A DNA stretch of 64,000 nucleotides from Cocos nucifera (GCA_006176705.1 QRFJ01005334.1:1-64000); one strand, 5' to 3'; positions 34,613 through 47,381 are shown, counted from the first letter of the stretch. Made by a program: numbers and translations. Notes: a model not told the origin generated them from the letters alone.

Positions 34613-35536
34613 TATGAGGATTTGTGGTGCTCCCAAGCCTTGGGAGGCCATGGGAGGAGTCAGGGGGTTGGTTCTAGAGATTCTAGGGGCTTGGTTGGTG
34701 CTTCGAAGATCGGGACACAAGGTGAAGCAAGAAACTAAAGTTGGAGAATCAAGACTATAGAAAGAAGATTTTTTGTAGGTTAGTCGGCTCAGTCCAAAAC
34801 TAGATCGGCTAAGTCTCAGAGCACAGGCAAAATAGAGAGCTGAGCATTTGGGACTGCTGCATGGCATAGGATTAGGCTGGCTCAGTTTCAAACTGAGCTG
34901 ACCTAGTTGAACTTAGTCAGCTCAGTGCTGAGACTGAGCCGACTCAGTGCATGGGCAGAGTTATGTGAGGGTTTATTTTGGATGAGGATCTGGGTTAATC
35001 CTAGAGATCTTAAGGCCTGGTTTGAGAGGTCTTAAGGTGGCTAATTCATGTATGGATCGGATCTAGATCTAGAGGATGAGAGCATAAGAGATATAGATGT
35101 ACATGGGCTTGATGAGTACTTTCGTGTCTTGGATTAGCCAGGGGAGTTTTTGGTCGGACCTAATGTCTATGTATAAATATATAGATTGTATTAGGATTTT
35201 AGGATTGAAAATCAATATAGACTTTTCTCCCTCAACTCTCTTCTTCTCTTCTCTCTAGTGTTGCCGCCCTAGGGTTCTTGAAGAAGCCCTAGAGAAGGGG
35301 GCGTCTCCCTCAAGCCCAAGGAGGGAGGTGCCCCATCACAGATCCATGTGGAGGATCAATGGTTTGCTATCCATAGAGAACATCACAGGTTCCTTCAGGT
35401 TCGTGTTAAAGATTAGGAGCTTCCACAATATGGTATTGGTGCTTGTGATATCAAGGATGACTGGGATTCGAACGATATCATGGGTCTACAATTTGGTATC
35501 AAAGCTAGGTGATGCTTGAAATATTGTGCACCTACA
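34613..35536 (+). repeat. N 5' LTR (924 bp)
   Basis: Begins TATGAGGATTTG (TGTGAGGATTTG in the other LTR) and ends CACCTACA. Contains a TATA box at 35172-35179, a cluster of GCCGGCTCAGT-type motifs at 34785-34950, and two primer-binding-site-like sequences near its right end. Confidence 0.88.
35172..35179 (+). promoter_or_regulatory. TATA box in N 5' LTR
   Basis: TATAAATA; the same motif is at 37712-37719 in the 3' LTR. Confidence 0.65.
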
Positions 35537-35539
35537 TTA

Positions 35540-35552
35540 TGGTATCAGAGCC
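35540..35552 (+). other. N primer-binding site
   Basis: TGGTATCAGAGCC is a perfect match to the initiator Met tRNA type and lies four bases after the LTR end. Two degenerate relatives lie upstream at 35431 and 35494. Confidence 0.8.
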
Positions 35553-37135
35553 TGATGGTGCATGGAAGGAAAGGAGAAGTCGTACAAGGTGAAATCAAAA
35601 ATTTGCATAAGAATTTCATGGTATATCTCAAATCTACCTTATTATTGCTATGGTTTGGCCAACCAGGAGTAGTGAGTTGAAGGTGGAGGTTGAGAGAATT
35701 AACGAAAAGGGATTTTTCTGGGGTGGAAGGATTTGGTGTATGATTTGCTGATTGATCTTGGTGGAAAGGTTGGGGTGTATGACGATTATGTGACAGGCAA
35801 GGAGCACTGGAGTACTGCAGTAGCACTTTCCTGAAGATGCAGGGCTGAGAGAGGCTCGATGATGCAGCAGTCGAGGGAGGTATCTCAATAGAGAGCATCA
35901 AGATTCTCTAGAAAGATGGGCAATGTAGGGCTGTTGAAGAGAGGTTTTCCAAGGGGTAATGGTCGAAGGAAGACTGAACAAGCGACTATACGTCCTTCGG
36001 TGTCAAAAAGGTTGGGAAGTAGTCGGAGATGTATTCAACAGTTCGATCAGAGCATGGATTTATGAAGCCTTGAGAATGATGGAGATGAATGATCCATGGA
36101 GGTCCAGCAGATTAGGACTAGATGGCTGTAAAGCAGTACAGAGATGAGTCAGAAAGCACTGGAGTGCTGCAGGAGCACTTCCCTGGAGGCACGGGGCTGA
36201 GAGAAGCTTGGTGGTGCAGCAACTGAGGAGTGTATCTCAGCAGAGAGTGTTAGTGGTATCTCAAGGTGATCGAATGTAGGTCTTAGGGAGAGCCAGAGGT
36301 CTTAGGTAGCATCAGAAGGTCTTAGGCAGTCGGAAGTATCATGGATCAGATTTCTTCTATAGGGGCACCAGGGAGAGTCATGGTTCAAGTGGAGGATAGT
36401 TCTCCAGACGCAATTGAAGCAATGGCTGGTGTAAGGGTCAGAAGAGAAGTACTAGGATGGAATTCTCTAGGATTCAGTCATTAGATTTAGAAGAGTTGGA
36501 TGAGCTCTTAGGTTTCGAAGGTGCCTGTGGGTTGTGGAGGTATCTGAGATGGCTTCGAAGGGGTCCATAGAGTGCGGAGGGTTCGAAGGGGCAGCAACGG
36601 TGTTTGAGGTGCAGCGGTAGGCTCAGCAGTGCTGCATTGAGTGGTTGGCCTCGAGGGACTCGATGATAGAGTGGACTTTTGCAGCATCAAGTAGACTTCG
36701 GATATAGGTGGAGCTCCGCATTGGTGGCTTCACAAGTGGAGAGTAAATTTGGCATGAGTTTAGAGCGCCAGTGATGCATAGTTCCAGATGGAGCAGTCCA
36801 TGCAGGTGGATAGGCATAGCTTAGAGAAGATCGTGTCAAGTGGTACAGCATGTGCTGGTGTAAAAATGCTGTAGGTTCTTCAAAAAAGTTCAGAAAAAAT
36901 GATGCAGCTGCTAAGCAGAATGGATCCTACAATTTTAGGGTGGTGCCAAGAAGCAAGCATAGGTCTTCAGTGGTGGAGGTGGTCATCCCAAAGGCCTCAA
37001 AGGTGCATAATAACTGAAGAGGATTGGCAGAGGCGATGTTTACACAGGTGCTGTCGAGTGCGTAGGGATAGCTGGATCATGCAAGAGGTCATTATCGAGA
37101 GGTTTGCCAGGGCTTGGGAGCACCAAGATAGAGAT
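35553..37135 (+). other. N internal region, no recognisable gene
   Basis: About 1.6 kb with only short frames on either strand. A stretch of about 95 bp at 35803-35897 is repeated at 36155-36249 (AGCACTGGAGT, GGGCTGAGAGA, GTATCTCA in both). I see no capsid, protease, integrase or RT motif. This is what is expected of a LARD or TRIM-like parasite of an autonomous copia element. Confidence 0.7.
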
Positions 37136-38076
37136 TGTGAGGATTTGTGGTGCTCCCAAGCCTTAGGAGGCCATAGGAGGAGTCAGGGGGTTGGCTCCGA
37201 AGATTTCAAGGACTTGGTTGGTGCTTCGGAGATCTGAAATATAAGGTGAAGTAAGAAACTAAAGTCGAAGAATCAAGACTGTAGAAAGAAGATTTTTTGC
37301 AGGTCAGCCAGCTCAGTCCAAAACTAGATTGGCTAAGTCTCAAAGCATAGGCAAAATAGATAGTTGAGCATTCGGGACTGCTGGCATGGCATAGGACTGG
37401 GCCGGCTTAGTTTCAGACTGTGCTAACCTAGTGGAACTTAGCCGGCTCAGTGCATGGGCAGAGTTTTTCAGCACTGAGCCGGCTTAGTGCATGGGCAGAG
37501 TTACGCAAGGGTCTATTTTGGGCTAGGGTTTGGGTTGATCCTAGGGATCTTAAGATTTAGTTTGAGAGATTTTAAGATGGCTAATTCATGTATGGATCGG
37601 GTCTAGATTCAGAGGATGAGAGCATAGGAGACATGGATGTACATGGTCTCGATGAGTGCTTTAATGTATTGGGTTAGCTAGGGAAGTTTTTGGTCGGACC
37701 TAATGGCTATGTATAAATACATAGGTTGTATTAGGTTTTTAGGATTGAAAATCAATATAGACCTTTTCTCCCATAACTCTCTTCTTTTCTTCTCTCTAGA
37801 GTTGCTATCTTAGGATTCTTGAAGAAGCCCTAGAGAAGGGGGCATCTCCCTCAAGCCCAAGGAGGGAGATGCCCCATCATAGATCCAGGTGGAGGATCGG
37901 TGGTTTGCTGCCCATAGAGAACATCATAGGTTCCTTCAGATCTATGCTAAAGATTAGGAGCTTTTACAACATGGTATTGGTGCTTGTGATGTCAAGGATG
38001 ATTGGCATTCGAGCGATATCATCTATCTACAATTTGGTATCAAAGCTAGGTGATGCCTAGAACATTGTGGATGACA
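37136..38076 (+). repeat. N 3' LTR (941 bp)
   Basis: Begins TGTGAGGATTTG, ends GATGACA. Collinear with the left LTR with an extra GCCGGCTTAGTGC motif at about 37480. Confidence 0.88.
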
Positions 38077-38400
38077 GTAAACCTGATACTCTTTCACCAT
38101 TAGCCTAGCCTTGAATGTCTCTACATTTTTATCTACATATATCTTTCTCTTGAAGATCCATTTATATCCAATATATACTGTACCTTCAAGTAGATCTACC
38201 AAGATCTAGATTTAGTTCGAGTGCAACAAGTCAATCTTTGACTTCATTGCCTCTTACCAATTCTTAGAGTTGATATCTGATATCGCCTCATCATAGGTTC
38301 TGGGATCATCATCATGAACCCATTTTTCATGAGGAACATTTTTTCTATATCCTCTAAAGTAGTACCTAGGTACCTTCAGAAGGATGAAAAATTCTATTTA
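38077..38400 (-). pseudogene. rt: D N-terminal RT after N
   Basis: Minus-strand reading of the WTLVDPPEG...GCKWIFKRK type at about 38120-38230, the N-terminal RT region that directly precedes the part left of N. Several stops. Confidence 0.8.
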
Positions 38401-39395
38401 ACCTATGAGATGGAGGAGATAGTGAATCGAGGATCAGCTCAGACTAACTAGGTTCCTTGGCCTGTTGCTCTTTGAAGACTTTCTTCTTGAGCCTAATCTA
38501 TCTTTCGATGCCACCATTTTGAACAAACTATTTTCAAAAATGGTGTGTCAATCCACAATCACATTATAGTTTTCAGAAAGATAGAAGTAATACCCTAATA
38601 AATCTTTAGGATATCCAATAAATCAAGCTCTAAGGGATCTAGACTCTAACTTGTCCACCACCAGACAACCCTAATTCTAAGATGACTTAGACTTGACTTC
38701 TTACTATGCCATATCTCATACAGTATGGTAGGAATAGTTTTAGATGGAACCCTATTAAACTATGTCCCTAAAGAAACTCAAGAAGTTCATGAAGCTCATC
38801 ATGGACAAACCATAACTAATAGGATTCATTTTCTCCATTCTGAAACCCCGTTAAGTTGAGGTATTCTAGGTGAAGTCCATTTTGAGACTATACCATTATC
38901 CTTGAGATAGTTCAAAAATTTTTGACTAAGGTATTCACCTCCTCGATCTGATCGAAGAACCTTAATAGGCTTTTCGGTTTGCTTTTCTACTTCATGTCTG
39001 AATTTTTTAAACTATTCAATGGCTTCAAACTTGTCTTATTAATAACACATACCCATACCAAGATAGATTATCGGTAAAGATAATAAAGTAGTCATAATTG
39101 TCTTTGGTTAATACATCGAATGGGCCACACACATCTATATGTACCAAGGCAAGTAGGTCTATGGCCCTTTTTCATGTCCCACAAAAGAAAGCTTGGTCAT
39201 TTTGCCTTAAAGGCATGATTTACAAATTAGATATGACTCGAAAGTCAACAGACCCATTAATCCAAATTTCTTCAATTTGTTAATCCTGTCTTTACCTATA
39301 TGACCTAGTCTAAGGTGCCACAGGTACCTTTCATTAACACTATATCTAGATTATTTTGATCCTATGGCATTCACATTTTGCTCGACAGACTCAAT
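38401..39395 (-). pseudogene. int: D integrase
   Basis: Minus-strand integrase with the same order as A1: C-terminal GYPKDLLGYYFYL at about 38575-38615, the PYEIWHSKK segment at about 38700, the RSDRGGEYL region at about 38935-38965, TDNLSWYGYVLL-like sequence at about 39045-39085, and the GAG-pre-integrase at about 39270-39330. Numerous stops. Confidence 0.85.
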
Positions 39396-40240
39396 GATGA
39401 ACATTCCTTCAGAAGGTCCTTCTTCCTTCTTGTTGTTTAGGCTGGCCAGGTATGTAGGGTAGTTCCACTTTCAATGGCATCAGAGTTGCAGTGGAAATAC
39501 TTATCCTTCTCCGTGGCCTTCTTCTTTGGATCGCCCTTCTTTTTTCCTTCTATTTTCTGCTTCTACGCAGACTTTTCTTCTTTCCAAAAGACTTTCTCTT
39601 GGAAGAAGTCTGTTCCACAGCCAGAACTGAGCTCTTTGAATCCTTCAAAGTTTGCTCAATAGTAATCAGCATATTTATTAACTTTGCCAGGATGCACTGG
39701 AGCTTATTCATATGGAAGTTCATAATGAACTGTCCATACAAATCAATCAAGGACTGCAGGATCACATCAATCTATAGTTCCTTATCCATCAATACTCTGA
39801 GCTTCTCAAGCTCTTTAGGTCCTTGATTATTTGCTAAGCAATAACCTTGGACCAACTGTCCATCATGTATTTGTGCCTTAAAAGATCTCTTTGAGAATTA
39901 ATAACGCATTGCGCAACTCTATTCACCGAACAACTCTTGTAGGTGCACCAATATTTGGTGAGTAGTCTTGATGTCTTCATGTTGGTGCTACAATTCATCT
40001 ATCATTGAGCCCAACATGTGGCACCTTACTTTGTTATGATCGTCAGACCACTTTCCAAAAGATGTTCTTTGATCAGCAGTCAGACGTGTTGGTAAAGGAG
40101 AGGTTCTGATCCAATACATAAGTCAACTTTTTCAAATCTAAAATAATTTTAAGGTTCTTTAGGCAGTCCTTGTAAATTGGTCTAGTCATCTTGTGGGTAT
40201 CTTGGATTTGGGCTAGGAGTTTTGATGCAGATATTTTCCT
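39396..40240 (-). pseudogene. gag: D gag, joined in frame to integrase
   Basis: Minus-strand gag: ISASKLLAQIQDTHKMTRP at about 40240-40180 (the ATG has become ATA), then the capsid-like region. The knuckle at about 39455-39495 has lost its first and last Cys. Next, the frame reads GMFIIESV and passes without a frame change into EQNVNAIGS, the start of the integrase region, because the protease segment is deleted in frame. Confidence 0.85.
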
Positions 40241-42271
40241 ATAGAGAGTCAAAGTTTCTAGATAGACTTGTAATTTGACTCAATCAATTTATTTAGGATC
40301 TTTATTTTTAAACAAATTAGGCTTTCACTATTTTCTTGGATCCCTACAATTTCTTGGTAGAGATGCGAAAATCTTCTAGTGGGTGGTGCGGTCCCACTGA
40401 CTAGCTCACCACCTCACCTAACAGTTATTGGTGATGGATCAATCGATGGGTGGACAACTCTTGTTTAATGTTTCTCTAAACATGGTCCACCCAAACCTAG
40501 TCTCTAATTCATGAAGCTCACCATGCCCAAAATATTTCTCCACTCCTTAGTTAAGTCAAACTCATTATTTGCACAAATTAAATTTCTAATTGGATCCCTC
40601 ACCATATCCAAAATATTGAATCCAACCCATCCTCCAACCCATATCATCCAATGCCTAATAGACATGGTTGCATCTTTCTGGTGCAACTGAACCATTATAT
40701 CCAATCAAGAGCAATCAACCCCGGAAAGGACTCGTACATCTACAACGGTGGAAGATCTAGGACTTAATATTTTCTTAGAGAGATTTGATTTGATCTCTTA
40801 GACTCAACTAGTCAAAATATTTATGACTAACCTAGTGGCATGGGTTAGCTTGAATCGTTAGCCACCTCAAACTAGAATTAGATCGACTCAATTGGTCAGG
40901 TAAGTGAGATCAGTAGAAGGAATATGCCATTAACTCATCGTGAATGCATTCAGATCGAGTAGCTTTCAATTAAAGACCACTGGTCATATTTGCCATCCTT
41001 ACCTTAGACACCGACTTATCTGACCAGAATTGATCGAGTTAGCTTACAATCTAGGCTTGAACCATAGAGCCAAATTAGGTCTTAATTTGATCGACCACAT
41101 ATGATGTGAGTCAACCTTGACCCAAACTTAATCCTATTAGGCTGATCAAATCTAAGCACTCTTGATTCCTCCTAACCAACTTTTGATTCGATTTGATCAA
41201 CTGCTAGACCTAATTGAGCTACCCACATCCAAACCCATGATTTATGAAGGTATTTTAGATCTAAAAATTTTATAATTTTAGATCTAATTAATTTTATAAA
41301 CTTAATTCTTAATTAAGTTCAAGGGTTCAATAACAAAACATGCATAAAAATTCTAAGATTTTAGGATCTAGGATTTTGTAGAAAAGTAAGTTTTTGATTT
41401 TTGATTAAGGGCAAACGTGTAGCACCCCTACACGCCATAAGAGCACCCTATCAAATAGGAAGAGAGGACCTTTAAATCCTTTTTATTCTAATGATTGGAC
41501 GGCCAAGGAGAATGCCTTAATCAGAAATATGAACTATACTACAAAATTATTAGATCTAAAGCATATAACTGTTACATGATTTAAGATCCAATCTATACAT
41601 GTTTTGTATACATCTCATGTATCAAATTTAACATTTAAATTTATGTTTCAGATCTGATTATATCTGATGTAATATTTAAAAATAAAATTTTAAATGATCT
41701 CATCATAAAAAATTTTAATCTAGACTACTCATGGCATAGATCTATGAAACTAGTCTAGACATGTATTGCATATCATACATATGAAATTTTTAAATGCATC
41801 TCAAGCTTTCAGATCTAATTATATCACATATAATATCTAAAATTTAACTAATCTAATCACATAATCTTTAAAAAATAAATAAATATTTCATAAAATTTTT
41901 GATCTAGACTATGAGATTAAACTAGAGATCTAGTCTAGATATATGCTGCCCATATCACATATATCAAAATTTTAAATTAGACCTTATGTTTTAGATCTGA
42001 TTACATCTAATGTAACATCTGAAACTTAAATAATCAAATCATAAAAATTAAATCAGATCTAACCTAAAATATATTTAAAAACTATCATGATATGGAACAA
42101 CAGATCTAGACTAGAACATGCATTGTTTATGTCAAACATATATATTTAAAACATGTAAATTTTTTTATTTTAGATCTGATTACATCCTATGTAACATCTA
42201 AAAATTAAATAATCAGATCATAAGAAATAATTTTAGATCAATGTAAAGATAGATTTGGAAGCAGCAACCTA
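40241..42271 (-). other. D untranslated leader (about 2 kb)
   Basis: Reverse of the A2 leader (18986-20864), similar in length and sequence, for example the GGTGGTGCGGTCCCA block at 40383. No frame of note. Confidence 0.75.
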
Positions 42272-42283
42272 GCTTTGATACCA
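42272..42283 (-). other. D primer-binding site
   Basis: Reversed TGGTATCAAAGC, one base different from the initiator Met type, two bases from the LTR end. Confidence 0.85.
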
Positions 42284-42285
42284 GT

Positions 42286-44895
42286 TGAAGAAAAAATCGG
42301 ATTCTCTTACTGCAGGATGCATCTGATTGGATCAAATTTACAGCAAAATAATTTTAAAAATTTTTTATGATCCAATTAAATTTAAAAATTCTAAGATCTA
42401 ATTAGATTGATCTAAAATTAAAAAAAAATAGTGATAATAGTTATCACCTGATCAGGTAAATCATTTATCCATTATGATGATCTAATGACTGATCCAAGGT
42501 TCTGATTGAGCTGCGCATGCACTCGGCCTCTACTGATATTCACTCGAGTCAGATCTCAAAGTTTCTTCCTTCTAGATCTGATCTTCAAAGATCAGATCTG
42601 ATCCCATAGAGACTTCAAAACGAACTCCAAAGGCTATGCGTTCATCTCACGAACATCGTCATCTCTCGCTGATCTTCGCGCTGATGGAACTTAATCTTTG
42701 CTCGTAGGTTTTGCACAACTCTTGGGCATGGAGAAGAGGGAGAGGATCAGATGAGGAAGGTGTGGAGATGAATATTTTGGTAGGGCTTCACTATAGAGAA
42801 ATTGCTATGCACAACAGCTTGTGCAGGGCCCTATTTATAGACCTAGTCAAGAGTCCCTTCACATATAACTTTGAACAGATCAAAGTTTAACATGCAGAAG
42901 GACTCCTTAACTAATCTCCATGCCCCACCCTTTAATATTTCTGATTTTGTCACACAAAATTTTGAAAAAGTTGGCATGGAGATGAAGAGATAAAGTTTGG
43001 ATGGCGCAAGCAACTTATCTCCTTAATATTTGATCTCATCAAGTATGTTTGACGCATTTAAATCCCATTTGAATGGGACACCTCCACCATATTCATATGG
43101 GGCACACGACCAAAGGGGGAGTTTGCCCCTTATTCCTCACGTAAACATCTAGGGGCATGCATCCTTAGGAAATCTCCAGGGGGTGCACGCCCCCTATCCT
43201 TTAATTCCTGCATTTGGGTCAACATTTGACCTTTATTCTATTTCCATCTTATGGGATTAAGACAAAACCTTTTCAAGTCCCATCCATTGGATTTATATGA
43301 AGTCCTAATCAAGCTAGAATAAATCATGATCAGACTAGGACTCAGTCCAGTCATATCAAGAAAAATTCATCTAGAAGTTTTGGGAGAGGCTTGTCCAAAT
43401 TTCATCTCATGATTTTAGGACAAGCCCTAATTTGGCAAAGACAACCCATCTTATTTCCATCTTATGTGATTTAGGATAAGTCTTGATCAGGCCAGAACAA
43501 GATCCAGCTAGATCAAGATAAATCCATATAGAGCTTCCAGAAAAGCCTTGTCCAAATAGTTTTAGAAATTAGCAGATCTTGTCCTATTTCCATTCGATGG
43601 ATTAGGACAAGCCAAGATCAGGTTAGGACAACACTTTTCTAACCTAGACAAGTTCCAACCAGACTAAGATAGAGTCATACAAGGCTCTCAGGTAAGCCAA
43701 ATCTAATTTGGCTCAGTTGAGATGAACCAGAAAGATGATAGAAAGAGAATATTAGGTTCAATCGTATGTTAGCATGATTTCCTTGAACCTAATTGGATCT
43801 AATCTAAATCAATCGAACTGGGTTAGCTTAATTGATGACATCCAGACCCAAATCCTTATTTGTGTCACCTAGTTAGGTTCAATTCCATATGGTGATGAGA
43901 CATGTCTTGATCTCCATCAACGATATCATCGAAACATCTTTCGATGGATCAGAACTCTTCTAATTCATCCAATTAGAATCATCGATCATCAAGACAATAC
44001 TAATTGATGTCAAAATCCATCAGTGATACCTAGCAGTATATGGTGGCAACCCATCAAAATTGAATAATGAACCTCTCGGTATAGCTATCTGTGTGATTGG
44101 GTTCTTCTATCATGAGTCCTGACGGGATTAGGGTTAAGGTGAACTTGTCAAACCCAACACCCATCATATGAATGAATCATTAGATTCAAGTTCAATGTGA
44201 AACACTAATAGAAACTCTTTTCTATTATTTCACACTACCATGGCCATGGGTTTCAGGACTTGATCTTACATTCATCATACTCCTCTATCGAGGTTGATAG
44301 ATCCCATCTTAGTGCGATCCAATTCCTATAATGAACATGCTATAGCCGACATACACCTCAGGGTTCCTGAATGGCTAGGAGATCGAGTTATGGTGTAGTC
44401 AAACTATAACACCCTCAAGGTGAACTACCAATGCACCTCAAGTCAAAGAACTAAACACACACTGTAGCATCGAGCTAGTCATCGACGAGAAGGTAGGCTT
44501 CCTTATGACTGCTCGAGGTGGCCATGCTCAATGCCATCATTCTCTAACGAGCACCTATACTCTCGCTCTAGTGTCTCCACACCATAGACTCAAGACTTAT
44601 CTATCCTAAGAAAGAGATTGTACACCAATCTTCCAGATCGATCACCATCCTCGTGATGATCCTACGATCGAGAGCAATTTACGAGTTAATTATGATAACA
44701 CATATCCTAAATTCTCAACTCTTGAGAATGTGTTATCATGCCTATTAACTCAATGGATGAATCACAGATACTTTAATATACAATGTGATAGAATAAATAA
44801 TCTTTTAACTAATTTTAAGTCAAAATTATAAAAATATTTTTAGAAAGTATTTAATAAGTATCGACTAATCTGACTTCTAGGGCACACATCTAGCA
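42286..44895 (-). repeat. D 5' LTR (2610 bp)
   Basis: On the plus strand TGAAGAAAAA... to ACACATCTAGCA; the minus-strand first bases are TGCTAG instead of TGTTAG. Collinear with 31162-33798. TATA box reversed at 42832-42839. Confidence 0.92.
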
Positions 44896-45860
44896 TAGAG
44901 TCCCAGTCTAATGGAACTCTTCACCAACCATCAGATCAGGTAGGATCCTCTAATGTGTATGACTCTATAAGTTCAAACCTAAGTCAATAGCACAGAAGTC
45001 AATTTTTGTACTAATCAAAGTAACCATCTAACAATGATATCCAACATTCGGATAGGTCGAACAATCGCAATCGCAACATTCAAAACCAATGCGAATATGA
45101 TTACCATATAATTCATCCCTTTGACCTCTATGTATAGGACGAGTCAGGGTTAAACCATCAACCTTAAAAGTATATCCACATCATGTCTCAAAGTAATTAG
45201 TCCTATGACCCCTCAAAAGGACTGCCCTGACCAAGGATTTTGCTAAATTAAAATACAATTGAACATGGCTCTTGAACAAGAGTGGTCAATTCCTTCTTGA
45301 TTCACACATGGACTCCTTAAGTACTTGACTATATCCAATAATCTTCCATTACTGAATTAGAAATTCTGATAGTCCCGCACCAAAATATAATAAGTTGCTT
45401 GAAAGTCACCATAATGATCTCAGGTTAGAAGGACACTTATACGCATATTCCATCGAAGCAAATCTTGACAGCAGAAAAGCTCCAGAGTCAATCACATTTA
45501 TTATAGATGTATCCCTACATCTCACCTGCATGCCATACCAATGTCTACACACTCCTTGGTTAAGAGGATAACCAACCCATATGGCACATAATGATCTATA
45601 CTCGATAAACGTTATCGTCCTTAGTAACAACGTATCATTTGGTCGCAAATAAATTTAAGGACTAAACGATAAATCCTCCTTTGTCGATCCTATATAGTCC
45701 TAAGGACTTCACCACAATATAGGAGTTCATTAGAAGATGAAAGAATTTAAGATGAAAAATGCCAAAATAATTTTTATTAATTTATAATTCATATATAAAT
45801 ACAAGAATCAGTACAGCCATCAATAAACTAATGATTGATTTTGGGATACTATTTCCAACA
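44896..45860 (-). repeat. E 3' LTR, proximal part
   Basis: Resumes with TAGAGTCCCAG (the TAGAG is the second copy of the duplication) and ends CTATTTCCAACA, i.e. TGTTGGAAATAG on the minus strand. Together with 29494-31161 it makes a 2.6-kb LTR. The ORF 45406-45648 lies in it and is not supported as a gene. Confidence 0.9.
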
Positions 45861-46437
45861 ATCTTCTACTTGGACTAAAGCCAATCGGTGCAGTATCTAG
45901 TACCCATCTATGACTTAAAGTCATCAAACTGCTTCACCGCAATAGCTTTAGTGAATGGATCAGTCAGGTTCTTCTTTCTATCGATCTTCTGAAGATTGAT
46001 GTCACCTCGATCCACTATCTCTTAGATAAGATGATAGCAGTGTAGAATATGCTTCGTTTGCTAGTATGCCTTCGGTTCCTTCATTTGAGCAATGGCTCTA
46101 GAGCTGTTGTAGTATAGTAGAACTGGACCATTAAGGAAGGATGCTACTCCAAGCTCGATGATGAATTTTCTCAATCACACCACTTCTTTGGCAGCATCTG
46201 ATGTAACAACATACTCCACCTCTCAAACTGAGTCAGCCATGGTGTGCTGCTTGAAACTGTTCTTGCAGACAGCTCCACCATTAAGGATAAAGACATATCT
46301 CGATACACTCTTGCTGTCATCGTGATCAAACTGAAAACTGAAGTCTGTACACCTCACAAGTCTTAAGTCAGACTCACCATAAATAAGCTACTGGTCTATA
46401 GTATTTCTCAAATACTTTAGATTGTTTTAACAACCTT
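45861..46437 (-). pseudogene. E RNase H
   Basis: Purine-rich tract (reversed AAGTAGAAGAT) then RNase H of copia type over its whole length, with the segments around the catalytic acids at about 46170-46290 and 46060-46110 (minus strand). No deletion of the A1/D kind. Broken by stops. Confidence 0.75.
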
Positions 46438-47381
46438 TTAGTGGTTCTCCCCTGGATCAAATTGGTATCTACTCACTACCCCTAGTGAGTATGCCACATC
46501 TGATTGCGTACACATCATGGCGTATATGATAGAACCCACTACCGAAGCATATGAAATTCTACTCATATGCTCTCTCTCTTGAGATGTTGTTGAACAAACC
46601 CTCTTTGAGAGAGAAATTTCATGGCCTATCGATAGATAGCCTTTCTTAAAATTCTCCATGCTGAATCTCTTCAACATAGTATCAATGTACGTGGATTGGG
46701 ATAATCCAAGCAATCTCTTAGATCTATCTTTATAGATCTTCATCCCTAGGATGTAGGAAGCTTCTCCCAGATCCTTCATGGAGAACTATGATGACAGCCA
46801 GATCTTTATTCCCTGTAATGCAGGGACATCATTCTCGATTAAGAGAATATTATCCACATACAATACAAGAAATACAACCACTTAACCATTAGTCCATTTA
46901 TATATGCAGGGCTCTTCTTCATTCTTAATGAAGCCATACATCTAGATTGTCCTATCAAAATATATGTTCCAACTCTGAGATGCAGTCCATAAATGGATCT
47001 TTGAAGCTTGCACATCTTAGACTCATCTATGAATGTGAACCCTTCAGGTTGTATCATACACACCTCTTCATCCAGCTCTCCATTCAGGAAAGTTATTTTC
47101 ACATCCATCTACCAGATTTCATAGTCTAGATGGGCAGCTATTGCAAGCATAATTCGAATGGACTTGAGCATTGCCACAGAAGAAAACATCTCATCATAGT
47201 CTATACCATAACGTTGACGATACCCCTTGGCAACTAGACAGACTTTATAGGCTTCCACCTTTCCGTCTGCGCCCCTCTTCCTCTTGAAGACCCACTTACA
47301 TCCTATAGATTTTATCCCTTTGGTTGGGTCAACTAATATCCATACATCATTGACCTTCATGGACTCCATTTTGGATTTCAT
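46438..47381 (-). pseudogene. rt: E reverse transcriptase
   Basis: From the minus strand: VNDVWILVDPTKGIKSIGCK and GCKWVFKRKRGADGKV (47381 down), MDVKITFLNGELDEEV (about 47100), MCKLQRSIYGL, then a decayed YVDD region at about 46850-46865, and MKDLGEASYILGMKIYKDR (about 46779). Frames change near 47108, 47000 and 46800. Confidence 0.9.

Larger units (their letters stand above)
34613..38076 (+). mobile_element. Non-autonomous LTR element N inserted in D
   Basis: Two direct repeats (34613-35536 and 37136-38076) enclose about 1.6 kb with no recognisable gag or pol. A primer-binding site (TGGTATCAGAGCC) follows the left repeat and a purine-rich stretch (CCAAGATAGAGAT) precedes the right one, so the orientation is plus. 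Flanks are CACCT and, a few bases off, AACCT, so the duplication is uncertain. The RT of D resumes on the other side. It must be mobilised by another element's proteins if it moves at all. Confidence 0.85.
31162..44895 (-). mobile_element. Copia element D, family A, minus strand, carrying N
   Basis: Own DNA is 31162-34612 and 38077-44895. Read on the minus strand: 5' LTR, primer-binding site, 2-kb leader, gag, integrase, RT, RNase H remnant, polypurine tract, 3' LTR. LTRs are 2.61 and 2.64 kb. Perfect TAGAG duplication. It lacks the protease, part of the RT/RNase H connection, and the RNase H core. The protease and RNase H deletions have nearly the same edges as in A1. Confidence 0.93.

Noticed and set aside
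34178..34738. 186-residue ORF as a possible gene
   Set aside because: It reads antisense through D RT and runs over the junction into the N LTR.
35494..35552. tRNA gene
   Set aside because: Only short matches to the tRNA 3' end are present, as primer-binding sites; no cloverleaf.
35553..37135. Captured host gene inside N
   Set aside because: No long frame or splice structure visible; only short frames on both strands and an internal duplication.
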